Below are positions 1 to 7,343 of a stretch of 43,733 bases of DNA, in pieces. The notes under the pieces are model-generated. The model saw only the letters and a list, made by a program, of their open reading frames with translations. It ran no database searches and was not told where the DNA came from. The position numbers were made by a program, and so were the translations under genes. The DNA is from JACQAI01 sp035507915 (GTDB taxonomy: Bacteria; Pseudomonadota; Alphaproteobacteria; Elsterales; Elsteraceae). The stretch lies in NCBI GenBank assembly GCA_035507915.1, contig DATJNS010000536.1:1-43733 (forward strand). The letters run 5' to 3'. Positions within the stretch are counted from its first letter, which is position 1. Each line of letters begins with the position of its first letter.

Positions 1-130
1 CGACGCGCTCGCGATCGATCTCGAGATCGAGGGGGCGGGCTCGCCCGACAAGCGCCGGTTCATGGAGATCGCCCGGCGCGACGGGCTGAAGGCGGCGCTC
101 GCCTGGCGCGACGCGCGCTTCGACGCATGA
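1..130 (+). CDS. C-terminal end of a probable enoyl-CoA hydratase/isomerase (partial)
   Basis: An open frame runs in from the left edge and stops at TGA 128-130, giving about 42 residues. The tail (RFMEIARRDGLKAALAWRDARF) resembles the C-terminal helix of crotonase-family proteins, where a similar Glu/Arg-rich segment ends in AWRDARF-like sequence. The next gene, an acyl-CoA ligase on the same strand, begins 10 bases downstream, so the two are probably co-transcribed in acyl-CoA metabolism. Only the tail is visible, so the family call is tentative; no catalytic residues lie in this part. Confidence 0.5.
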   Translation, partial: DALAIDLEIEGAGSPDKRRFMEIARRDGLKAALAWRDARFDA

Positions 131-140
131 CGGCGCGCGC

Positions 141-1577
141 ATGACGGGCGCGCTCGGGCGCGAGCTCGACGCGGCGCTCGCGCGCTTCGGTCCGGATCTC
201 GCCGCCATCGATGCGTCCGGCGCGCTGCGCTTCGCCGATCTCGACCGTGCCGCCGATGCGGTCGCCGCCGCGCTCGCCGGCGGCATGGCGAACGAGCCCG
301 TCATCGTCCAGGTGTCGAACCGCGCGGTCGACCTGGCGGCGTTCCTCGGCGTCTGGCGTGCCGGCGGGGTGGTCGTGCCGGCCCACCGCGCCATGCCGCC
401 GGCGGTGCTCGACGCGCTGCTGCGGACGACCGGCATCCGCAGGGTCGTCGACGGCGCGGCCGCACAGCCCGTGCGCCACGTCGCCGACCGTCCGCCGCCC
501 GAGCGGCCGCTGCTCGCCGATGCCGCGTTCGTGATCTTCACCTCGGGTTCGAGCGGCCAACCCAAGGGCGTGGTGCTCGGCCACGACGCCTTCGCCGGCA
601 AGCTCGCCGCGATCGACAGCTGGCTCGGTTTCGGACGCGCGAGCCGCGTGCTCCTGGTGCTGCAGATCACCTTCAGCTTCGGGATCTGGAACGCGTTGCT
701 CGCCCTGCTGCGCGGCGGCCTGCTCGTGCTCGAGGAGAAGTTCGAGCCCGACGCGACGATCGCGGCGATCAACCGTCACGCCGTCACGGTCGCCGCGCTG
801 GTGCCCACCATGCTGCGCGGCCTGCTCGCGCGCTTCGCCGCGGACGCGCCGCTCGCGCCGTCGCTGCGCCAGATCCTGACCGGCGGCGAGCCGCTGAGCG
901 CGGGGCTGACGGAGCCTTTGGCGCGGCGCTTCCCCGGCGCCGAGCTGATCGACATCTACGGCCTGACCGAGACCAGCACCTGCGACCTGCTGCTCGCGGC
1001 GACCGGCGCCGCGCGCGACCCCGCGATCCTCGGCCGGCCGACGCCGCAGGTCGCGTGCCGGATCGTCGACGCCGACGGGCACGATGTCGCCGACGACGCG
1101 ATCGGCGAGCTCGAGCTGCGCAGCGCCTTCGCGATGCGCGGCTATCTCGACGCGCCCGAGCTGACGGCGGCCGCATTCCGCGACGGCTGGCTGCGTACGG
1201 GCGACCTGGCGCGGCGTGCGCCCGACGGCCGCATCGCCCTCGCCGGCCGCGCCAAGGAGCTGATCGTGCGCGGCGCCAACAAGATCGCGCCGCTCGAGAT
1301 CGAGCAGGCGATGCAGCGCCACCCCGAGGTCGCCGCCGCGCTCGCCACCGGCGTGCCCGACGCCCTTATGGGCGAGCGCATCCATCTCCTGATCCTGGCG
1401 CGCGCGGGCGCGCGGCCGACCGAAGCGGCATTGCGCGACTGGGCGGCACGGCATCTCGAACGCTACAAGCGGCCGGACGTCATCCATTTCGGCGACGCGC
1501 TGCCGGTCGGGCGCACCGGCAAGGCCGACCGCGCGCAGCTGCGCGCGCTGATCGAGAGCGGTGCGCTGGGCGGGTGA
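141..1577 (+). CDS. AMP-forming acyl-CoA ligase / adenylate-forming enzyme
   Basis: Predicted to activate a carboxylic acid as acyl-AMP and then acyl-CoA. The 478-residue protein carries the P-loop-like motif FTSGSSGQPKGV (about residues 133-144), DIYGLTETS (about 272-280), the hinge region LRTGDLARRAPDGRIALAGR and the C-terminal GRTGKADR, whose Lys is the catalytic lysine of the family. It is slightly shorter than typical long-chain ligases (500-570), close to benzoate/CoA-ligase-like or o-succinylbenzoate-ligase-like enzymes. ATG 141 follows the preceding crotonase-like stop by 10 bases. Acyl-CoA dehydrogenases and a hydratase lie nearby on the other strand, which suggests a degradation pathway. 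The substrate cannot be read from the sequence. Confidence 0.88.
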   Translation: MTGALGRELDAALARFGPDLAAIDASGALRFADLDRAADAVAAALAGGMANEPVIVQVSNRAVDLAAFLGVWRAGGVVVPAHRAMPPAVLDALLRTTGIRRVVDGAAAQPVRHVADRPPPERPLLADAAFVIFTSGSSGQPKGVVLGHDAFAGKLAAIDSWLGFGRASRVLLVLQITFSFGIWNALLALLRGGLLVLEEKFEPDATIAAINRHAVTVAALVPTMLRGLLARFAADAPLAPSLRQILTGGEPLSAGLTEPLARRFPGAELIDIYGLTETSTCDLLLAATGAARDPAILGRPTPQVACRIVDADGHDVADDAIGELELRSAFAMRGYLDAPELTAAAFRDGWLRTGDLARRAPDGRIALAGRAKELIVRGANKIAPLEIEQAMQRHPEVAAALATGVPDALMGERIHLLILARAGARPTEAALRDWAARHLERYKRPDVIHFGDALPVGRTGKADRAQLRALIESGALGG

Positions 1578-1590
1578 CCCGCGCGGTGAG

Positions 1591-1863
1591 CTACTCGAGC
1601 GGCCGGTCGTAGATCGAGGGCGCTTCCTTGCGCTTCAGGTCGTAACCCTCGGGGCAGTAGGCGGTGCCGTTTTCCCGCCACAGCACATCCTGCGGCTCGA
1701 CCTTGGTGAACTGCGGCACGATCGAGGTACGCACCTTCAGGCACTCGCACTTGACGATCTGACAAGCGCTCGCGAGCTCGCCCTGGTTGGGGTCCTTCTT
1801 GAAGTAGCCGCACCCGGCCACGGCGCCCGCGACGATCAGCACCGACAGCAACCCTGATTTCAT
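1591..1863 (-). CDS. Small putative lipoprotein
   Basis: A 90-residue protein with a hydrophobic N-terminus ending in a lipobox-like VAGC at residue 18 (AGAVAGCGYFKKDP), so probably lipidated and anchored in the cell envelope. The mature part is short and contains four further cysteines (SACQIVKCECLK and AYCPEGYD). AGGA lies just upstream of the ATG. It converges with the ligase gene, whose stop is 13 bases from this stop. I recognise no characterised family; the calls of export and lipidation rest on the N-terminal pattern alone. Confidence 0.65.
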   Translation of the reverse strand: MKSGLLSVLIVAGAVAGCGYFKKDPNQGELASACQIVKCECLKVRTSIVPQFTKVEPQDVLWRENGTAYCPEGYDLKRKEAPSIYDRPLE

Positions 1864-1977
1864 GGTCCTGCGACGTCCCCCCAGCGAACCGGCGGTCCTC
1901 GACTATCGTCAACCGCGCGCGCGATCAAGCGTCATCTGGCCGCGTCGCCCCGCGGCGTCGCCCGTCGGCAGCGCCGA

Positions 1978-2760
1978 TCAGCCCTTCTTGCGGCTCTTGA
2001 AGGCCTCGACGGCCTCGCGGTGGTCCTCGGACGCCGTGACCACGGCGTAGTGCGAGGAGATCAGATCGAGATTGGTGCGCAGGTCGTTGCGCATGCCCTG
2101 ATAGATGGCGCGCTTGATCAACCGGATCGAGAGCTGCGGTGCCGCGGCGATGCGCTCGGCGAGCGCCTGCACCTGGCTCATCAGCTCGCCGTCGGGCACC
2201 ACCTTGTTGACCAGGCCGATGCGCAGGGCCTCCTCGGCGCCGACGAAATCGGCGGTCCAGAACAGCTCGAGCGCCTTCGACACGCCGACCAGCCGGGGCA
2301 GGAAGTGCGCGCCGCCGGCGCCCGGCACCAGCCCGACCTTGACGTAGGTCTCGGCGAAGCGCGCGCTCTCGGCGGCGTAGCGGATGTCGCCCATCAGCGC
2401 CAGGTCCATGCCGGCGCCGGTCGCCACGCCGTTGACCGCGACGATCACCGGCTTGTCGAGATCCTCGTAGGCGAGCGGGATGCGCTGGATGCGGCCCCAC
2501 AGCTCGTTCTTGCGCTTGTCGGGCGGGCTGCCGAAGCGATCGCCCATGGCGTTGATGTCGCCGCCGCTGCAGAACGCCTTGCCGGCGCCGGTCACGATGA
2601 CGACGCGCACGTCGTCGTTGCGCCGGCATTCGACCAGCGCCGCCGCCCAGGCGTCGATCATCTCGAAGGTGAACGCGTTCATGCGCTCCGGACGGTTGAG
2701 CGTGATGGTGGCGATGCGGTCGTGGATGTCGAAGCGCAAATCTGGGGTGGCGGTGGTCAT
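1978..2760 (-). CDS. Enoyl-CoA hydratase/isomerase family protein (crotonase)
   Basis: A 260-residue crotonase, the usual length. It shows LNRPERMNAF near the N-terminus, the oxyanion-hole region KAFCSGGDINAMGDRF and the second one NGVATGAGMDLALMGDIRYA. The catalytic region is KVGLVPGAGGAHFLPRLVG, where one Glu of classical hydratases (G-x-x-P-E/G-G) is not obvious, so isomerase, hydrolase or atypical chemistry is possible. ATG 2758-2760 was chosen over a longer frame because GGGAGGAG lies directly upstream and the homology begins there. It follows the second acyl-CoA dehydrogenase by 20 bases, so it forms the end of a three-gene acyl-CoA oxidation operon. Confidence 0.9.
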   Translation of the reverse strand: MTTATPDLRFDIHDRIATITLNRPERMNAFTFEMIDAWAAALVECRRNDDVRVVIVTGAGKAFCSGGDINAMGDRFGSPPDKRKNELWGRIQRIPLAYEDLDKPVIVAVNGVATGAGMDLALMGDIRYAAESARFAETYVKVGLVPGAGGAHFLPRLVGVSKALELFWTADFVGAEEALRIGLVNKVVPDGELMSQVQALAERIAAAPQLSIRLIKRAIYQGMRNDLRTNLDLISSHYAVVTASEDHREAVEAFKSRKKG

Positions 2761-2780
2761 CGGAACTCCTCCCGTCGGAC

Positions 2781-3830
2781 TCATTCGGCGGTCAGCGTCG
2801 GCCATAGCGCGCCGCCGCCCGCGGCGGCGAGGCGCCGGCCGAGCGCGACCGACCAGTGGCTCTCGGTACCGAACTCGTCGCGCCACGACCACAGCCGGCG
2901 CGTCGCGTGATGCAGCCGATGCTCGTGGGTGAAGCCGATCGCACCGTGCACCTGGTGGACGTAGTCCGTCAGCTTGCCGGCGGCTTCGCCGGCGCGGATC
3001 TTGGCCGCAGCGACGGCGAACACGGCGTCGCCGCCGCGTGCCGCGAGAGCCGCGCTCGCGCCGTCGGCGGCGACGCGCGCGGCGCCCGCCTGCTCGGCGG
3101 CAAGCGCCAGCTGATGTTGGATCGCCTGGAACTTGGCGAGCGGCCGACCGAACTGCACGCGATCGTTGGCGTAGCGCACCGCGAGCTCGAGCGCGGTCTC
3201 GAGCGCGCCCGCGATCTGCTGGGCCCGGCACGCCGCGCCCAGCCCGAGCAGCAGCGTGGCGTCATAGGCCGACGGCACCGGCGCCGCCGCTGCGTCGGTG
3301 ACGTCGAGCTCGAAGGCCACCTCGTCGCGCGGCTCGCCGGCCAGGTTGGTGCCGGCGCGGACGTCGGCGGCCGACGGCACCACCAGCGCGACATAGCCGG
3401 CGGCGACCACGACGATGCCGGCGGCCTGCGTGGCCCATGGCACGGCGCCGGCGCGCCCCGACACGCGGCAGCCGCGCCGCGCCGGCGTGACCGCGACCGT
3501 GTCGTCGGGCTCGACCGGGGCGACGGTCAGCGGCCCCTGCGGCACGGCGAGCCCGGCCCCGGCGAGCCACCAGCGCGCCAGCATGGTCTCGGCCAGCGGC
3601 AACGGCACCGCGTGCCGGCCGGCGGCGCGCAGGATCTGCGCGGCGTCGCCGAAGCCGCCCAGATCGAAGCCGGCGGCGCCCGCGACCAGCACGTCGAGGA
3701 ATCCCGCCGCGTCGACCGCCTGCCACAAGGCGGCCGGCCACGTGCCGGCCTCGGCGGCGTTGACCACCGCTTCGGTCGCGAGATCGCCGAACAGCCGCTC
3801 CGCGGCGTCGAAGACCAGCGTGTCGGTCAT
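2781..3830 (-). CDS. Acyl-CoA dehydrogenase family protein, second of a coupled pair
   Basis: A 349-residue flavoprotein of the acyl-CoA dehydrogenase family. The N-terminal helical half (TEAVVNAAEAGTWPAALW...) is divergent, whereas the C-terminal half is clear: RVQFGRPLAKFQAIQHQLA, then DYVHQVHGAIGFTHEHRLHH, the conserved FAD/CoA-binding segment. The start ATG overlaps the stop of the upstream dehydrogenase as ATGA (3827-3830), so translation is coupled. In actinobacterial and proteobacterial catabolic clusters, paired unequal dehydrogenases often form heteromers (the ChsE/FadE type); that this pair does so is inference. The substrate is unknown. Confidence 0.88.
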   Translation of the reverse strand: MTDTLVFDAAERLFGDLATEAVVNAAEAGTWPAALWQAVDAAGFLDVLVAGAAGFDLGGFGDAAQILRAAGRHAVPLPLAETMLARWWLAGAGLAVPQGPLTVAPVEPDDTVAVTPARRGCRVSGRAGAVPWATQAAGIVVVAAGYVALVVPSAADVRAGTNLAGEPRDEVAFELDVTDAAAAPVPSAYDATLLLGLGAACRAQQIAGALETALELAVRYANDRVQFGRPLAKFQAIQHQLALAAEQAGAARVAADGASAALAARGGDAVFAVAAAKIRAGEAAGKLTDYVHQVHGAIGFTHEHRLHHATRRLWSWRDEFGTESHWSVALGRRLAAAGGGALWPTLTAE

Positions 3831-4978
3831 CGCAGGCCGAGGCCGCGCGCGATGATGCCGCGCAGGATCTCGCGCGTGCCGCCGCGCAACGTGAAGGACG
3901 GCGCGTGCAGCACCGCCTCGGCGAGCACCTCCTCGAAGCGATCGTTGCTCGGCCGCCGACGCCCCGGCGCGACCAGGCGGGCGATCTCCGGGATCTCGCG
4001 CTCCAGGGTCGTGCCGAGGTCCTTGACCATCGCGGCCTCGAGATTGGGCGTCTCGCCGGCCTGCAGCATGCCGGCGACCGAGACCGACATGCGGCGCAAG
4101 GTCCACAGATGCGCGGCCAGCCGTCCGACGGTCTCGGCGGCGCGCTCGTCGGGCGACGCGCCGAGGCGGCGCATCAGCTCGACCAGCACCGTGAAGGTGC
4201 TGGTCCAGCGCTCGGGTCCGCTGCGCTCGTAGGCGAGCTCGCTGGTCACCTGCTTCCAGCCGTCGCCCTCCGCGCCGACCAGCATCGACGCGGGCACGAA
4301 GACGTCGTCGAAGCGCACCTCGTTGAAGTCGAGATCGCCCGCCAGGTTCCTGATCGGCCGGCAGGTCACGCCGGGCGCCTTGAGATCGACGACCAGCTGG
4401 GTCAGGCCCTTGTGACGGTCGCTCGGATCGACCGGCGCGGTACGGCACAAGGTGATCGCGTAGTGCGAGCGGTGCGCGTGGCTGGTCCACACCTTGGCGC
4501 CGGTCAGCGTGTAGCCGCCGTCGACCGCGACCGCGCGCGTGCGGATCGAGGCGAGATCCGAGCCCGAGTCGGGCTCGCTCATGCCGATCGCGAAGAAGGT
4601 CTCGCCGCGCGCGATCCCGGGCAGCAGCGTCTGGCGCTGCGCCTCGGTGCCGAAACGCAGCAGCAGCGGGCCGCTCTGGCGGTCGGCGATCCAATGCGCG
4701 GCGACCGGCGCGCCGGCGGTCAGCAGCTCCTCGGTCACGACGTAGCGCTCGAGCGCGCTGCGCTCGTGGCCGCCGTAGCGTTTCGGCCACGTCATGCCGA
4801 TCCAGCCGCGCGCGCCGAGCCGACGGCTGAACGCCGCGTCGTGGCGCGCGCCGAAATCGCCGCCGGCGCGCCAATGGCCGGCCGCCAGCTCCTCGGCGAT
4901 GAACGCGCGCACCTCGCCGCGCAACGTCTCGCATTCCGGCGGCAGCTCGATCGGATCGAAGCGGAACGGGATCGCCAT
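3827..4978 (-). CDS. Acyl-CoA dehydrogenase family protein, first of a coupled pair
   Basis: A 383-residue protein with the full acyl-CoA dehydrogenase layout: N-terminal helices, the flavin-contact segment FFAIGMSEPDSGSDLASIRTRA, the middle beta domain (GYTLTGAKVWTSHAHRSHY), ELAYERSGPER, and the C-terminal FTLRGGTREILRGIIARGLGLR. The C-terminal segment is of the FadE type, lacking the YEG Glu of medium-chain enzymes. It is first in a (-) strand operon with a second dehydrogenase (ATGA overlap) and an enoyl-CoA hydratase. ATG 4976-4978 is the first good start; the ribosome-binding site is weak. It probably introduces the alpha-beta double bond in an acyl-CoA of unknown identity. Confidence 0.9.
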   Translation of the reverse strand: MAIPFRFDPIELPPECETLRGEVRAFIAEELAAGHWRAGGDFGARHDAAFSRRLGARGWIGMTWPKRYGGHERSALERYVVTEELLTAGAPVAAHWIADRQSGPLLLRFGTEAQRQTLLPGIARGETFFAIGMSEPDSGSDLASIRTRAVAVDGGYTLTGAKVWTSHAHRSHYAITLCRTAPVDPSDRHKGLTQLVVDLKAPGVTCRPIRNLAGDLDFNEVRFDDVFVPASMLVGAEGDGWKQVTSELAYERSGPERWTSTFTVLVELMRRLGASPDERAAETVGRLAAHLWTLRRMSVSVAGMLQAGETPNLEAAMVKDLGTTLEREIPEIARLVAPGRRRPSNDRFEEVLAEAVLHAPSFTLRGGTREILRGIIARGLGLR

Positions 4979-5039
4979 CGCGCCACCATAGGCCGACGCC
5001 GGGCGTGGCTCAACCGAGGGGCGCCGCGCGGCGCGGGCG

Positions 5040-6242
5040 CTATTGCGGCAGGACCTCTATCTTGATGATCCTATCGTCGTCGAAGCTCGGGTCGCCGCGG
5101 CCATCGCGGTTGCTGGTGAGCACGTAGAGCGCGCCGTCGGGGCCGGCAACGGCATCGCGCAGTCGGCCGAAGCGGCCGTCATAAGCCGACCGGGCGAACC
5201 AGCGCTCGATGCCGTGCGCCTTGATCTTGCCGTCCTCGCGATCGAGCATCACGCGGATCAGCGCCTGGCTGCGCAAGGTCGCGACGAACAGGTCGCCGTG
5301 CCAGAACGCCATGCCGGAGGGCGGCGTGGTCAGGTCCGGCCAGGCGACGATCGGATCGATCACGCCCTTCTTGTAGACGGCGCCGACGGTCTGCGGCCAA
5401 CCATAGTTGCCGTTCGACTCGATCACGTTGATCTCGTCCCACGCGCTGAGGCCGAACTCGCCCGACGGCCCGTGCTCGGACTCGAGCAGCTTGCCGGTCT
5501 GCGGATCCCACGCCAGCCCCTGGGGATTGCGATGGCCGTAGGAAAAGACCGGCGAGCCCAGCACCGGATTGTCGGGCGGCACCGAGCCGTCGTCGCCGAC
5601 GCGCAGGATCTTGCCGGCCAGGCTCTTGGCGTCCTGGGCGAGCGCGCCGCGGAACGTGTCGCCGGTGGTCACGTAGAGGCGTCCGTCGGGTCCGAACGCG
5701 ATGCGACCGCCATTGTGGTTGGCGCCCGCCGGAATGCCGCCCACGATGACGCGGTCGAAGGTCAGCCGGTTGCGCTCGAAGCGGAAGCGCACGACCTGGT
5801 TTTGGCGCCGACCGAGCTGGTCCTCGATGGTCTCCATGGCGTAGACGTACGGCACGCTGGGAAAGTGCGGATGGATCGCGAGCCCCATCAAGCCGCCCTC
5901 GCCGTTCTGCACCACGTTGCGCGTGATCAGCGGATCGGGCTGCAGCTTGTTGTCGGCGATCAGGCGGATCGCGCCGCTGCGCTCGCTCACCAGCGCGCGC
6001 CCGTCGGGCAGGAACACGAGCGACCAGGGCGTGTCGAGGCGCGTGATCCACACCGTGACCTTGAAGCCCGGGATGGCCGGCGTGTAGCGGTCCTCGAACG
6101 GCTGCGGCCGCTGGCCGATCGTCACGCCCGGCTCGGCCGCGCCCGCCGGCGCGACGCCGGCGAGCAGCAGCAGCAGCAGCAGCCCGAGCCCGATACCGCG
6201 GCGAGCGGCACGCAGCGGCGCGCGCGCGCGCCGTCCCGACAT
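5040..6242 (-). CDS. Secreted PQQ-dependent sugar dehydrogenase-like protein (GSDH/YliI family)
   Basis: Beta-propeller sugar dehydrogenase of the soluble aldose/sorbosone type, which oxidises sugars with PQQ in the periplasm. The protein (400 residues from ATG 6240-6242) begins with a twin-Arg-like basic stretch and a run of seven leucines, then AGVAPAGA, a plausible signal peptide. Family motifs: TPWSLVFLPDGRALVSERSG, GEGGLMGLAIHPHF, the Asn-His-Asn-Gly-Gly Ca/PQQ motif in AGANHNGGRIAFGPDG, YVTTGDTF, SYGHRNPQGLAWDPQTG and SEHGPSGEFGLSAWDEIN. An alternative start lies at 6267-6269. GAGAGGG before the chosen ATG supports it. The leucine run is encoded by a triplet repeat. Confidence 0.9.
   Translation of the reverse strand: MSGRRARAPLRAARRGIGLGLLLLLLLAGVAPAGAAEPGVTIGQRPQPFEDRYTPAIPGFKVTVWITRLDTPWSLVFLPDGRALVSERSGAIRLIADNKLQPDPLITRNVVQNGEGGLMGLAIHPHFPSVPYVYAMETIEDQLGRRQNQVVRFRFERNRLTFDRVIVGGIPAGANHNGGRIAFGPDGRLYVTTGDTFRGALAQDAKSLAGKILRVGDDGSVPPDNPVLGSPVFSYGHRNPQGLAWDPQTGKLLESEHGPSGEFGLSAWDEINVIESNGNYGWPQTVGAVYKKGVIDPIVAWPDLTTPPSGMAFWHGDLFVATLRSQALIRVMLDREDGKIKAHGIERWFARSAYDGRFGRLRDAVAGPDGALYVLTSNRDGRGDPSFDDDRIIKIEVLPQ
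6163..6183 (+). repeat. (AGC)7 triplet repeat inside a signal peptide
   Basis: Seven perfect AGC units on the + strand, read as CTG-frame leucines in the sugar dehydrogenase on the - strand, where they form the hydrophobic core of the signal peptide. Being a triplet, slippage would change the leucine count without a frameshift. Confidence 0.9.
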
Positions 6243-6341
6243 GACCCTCTCGTCGCTCCGGATCGCCATGGCGCTGTCCTACGCCGCGGCGCCGACTCGA
6301 AGCAAGCTTCGCCGCGCCGCAGGGGCGCGGCGCGCGATGCG

Positions 6342-6560
6342 TCACGCCCGCCAGAACGGCTTGCCCAGCTCGCTCTGCAGCTGCGCGCGGGTGAGACCGA
6401 TGTCGCGGAGGTCGCGTTCGGTCAGCGCCGCGATCTCCCGGCGTTGGCGCGCGCGAACCTGCCAGCCGCGCAGGCGCGCGAGCATGCCGCCGACGACGCG
6501 GACGGTCGGGTGTGCGGGCAAGCGGCGCCGGCGCCCGTCGGTTGCGGTGATGGAGACCAT
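6342..6560 (-). CDS. DUF1127 family small protein
   Basis: A 72-residue basic protein. The C-terminal 35 residues carry the DUF1127 (YjiS-like) signature: REIAALTERDLRDIGLTRAQ, followed by ELGKPFWRA. In alphaproteobacteria such small Arg-rich proteins have been linked to sRNA turnover and to phosphate or carbon metabolism; the role here is unknown. The start at ATG 6558-6560 is supported by GAGAGGA eight bases upstream, and was preferred over an upstream ATG at 6621-6623. It stands alone between the sugar dehydrogenase and alkB, with no obvious operon partner. Confidence 0.85.
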   Translation of the reverse strand: MVSITATDGRRRRLPAHPTVRVVGGMLARLRGWQVRARQRREIAALTERDLRDIGLTRAQLQSELGKPFWRA

Positions 6561-6674
6561 GGGTGAGATCCTCTCGATGGTGCGATTGGACCTGTAGATA
6601 GACGCCGCGCCCCGGCGGTTCATTCCGCTTCTTGCCGGCGCTCCTGCTTTTGTTGGTGCGTCATCCAGGCGCGC

Positions 6675-7343
6675 TCAGAGCGCCTGGCGCAGCGTCAGGT
6701 TGAAGCGGCAGCGGCCAGTCAGCGGATGCTCGCCGTCGGCCAGCACGTCGACGCCGTGGAACGCCAGCCGCGCCGGGCCGCCCCACACGACGACGTCGCC
6801 GTTCTCGAGGCGGATGCGCCGCGGCCGATCGCTGCGCTTGGCGCCGCCGAACAGGAAGGTGGCCGGCAGGCCGAGCGACACCGACACGATGGGCGCGGCG
6901 AAATCGCGCTCGTTGCGGTCCTGATGCAGGGTCAGGCGCGCGCCCGCCTCGTAGCGATTGACCAGGCACGCATCGGGCGTGAAGCCGGGGAACCCGGCGG
7001 CCGAGGCAGCGCGCGCGGCGAGATCGGCGAAACACGTCGGCATCGCCGGCCACGGCCGCCCGGTCAGCGGGTCCGCGGCGTCGTAGCGATAGCCGCGCCG
7101 ATCGGTGATCCATCCGGCGCGGCCGCAGTTCGTCATCGCGACCGACATCGTGAATCCGCCCGGTGTCACCATGCGGCGCAGCGGCGCGTCCGTCTCGATC
7201 TGCCGGATCGCCGCGATCAGCGTCGGCGCCTCGATGGCGGCGAAGCCGTGCAGCACGCATGCGCCCGCGGCAAGCGCCTCGACGTCGCGCCGCGGCGCAT
7301 CCGCGGCGCCGAAGAGATCGCCACGCGCCGCTTCGCGCCTCAC
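6675..7343 (-). CDS. alkB: Alpha-ketoglutarate-dependent DNA repair dioxygenase AlkB
   Basis: Repairs methylated bases (1-methyladenine, 3-methylcytosine) in DNA and RNA by oxidative demethylation. The 222-residue protein closely follows E. coli AlkB: MVTPGGFTMSVAMTNCGRAGW, YDAADPLTGRPWPAMP, LVNRYEAGARLTLHQDRNE, APIVSVSLGLPATFLFGG and NGDVVVWGG. Iron ligands His140, Asp142 and His196, and the oxoglutarate-binding Arg213 and the Arg219 region, are all present. The start is GTG 7341-7343, which overlaps the stop of the upstream glycosyltransferase-like gene as GTGA and aligns with the E. coli N-terminus. A longer frame to 7415 exists but is unlikely. An imperfect hairpin (6665-6687) overlaps its stop. 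Confidence 0.95.
   Translation of the reverse strand: MRREAARGDLFGAADAPRRDVEALAAGACVLHGFAAIEAPTLIAAIRQIETDAPLRRMVTPGGFTMSVAMTNCGRAGWITDRRGYRYDAADPLTGRPWPAMPTCFADLAARAASAAGFPGFTPDACLVNRYEAGARLTLHQDRNERDFAAPIVSVSLGLPATFLFGGAKRSDRPRRIRLENGDVVVWGGPARLAFHGVDVLADGEHPLTGRCRFNLTLRQAL

Noticed and set aside
60..1487. Long open frame on the - strand opposite the acyl-CoA ligase
   Set aside because: It is a shadow of the ligase gene in high-GC DNA, rich in Arg/Ala/Gly, with no recognisable domain. The same holds for 7919-9814 (+), 11595-13469 (-), 21447-23255 (+), 34626-37271 (+) and 39202-41028 (+).
6665..6687. Imperfect hairpin (CCAGGCGC/GCGCCTGG) over the alkB stop
   Set aside because: Eight pairs with no T run after it on the - strand; too weak to call a terminator.
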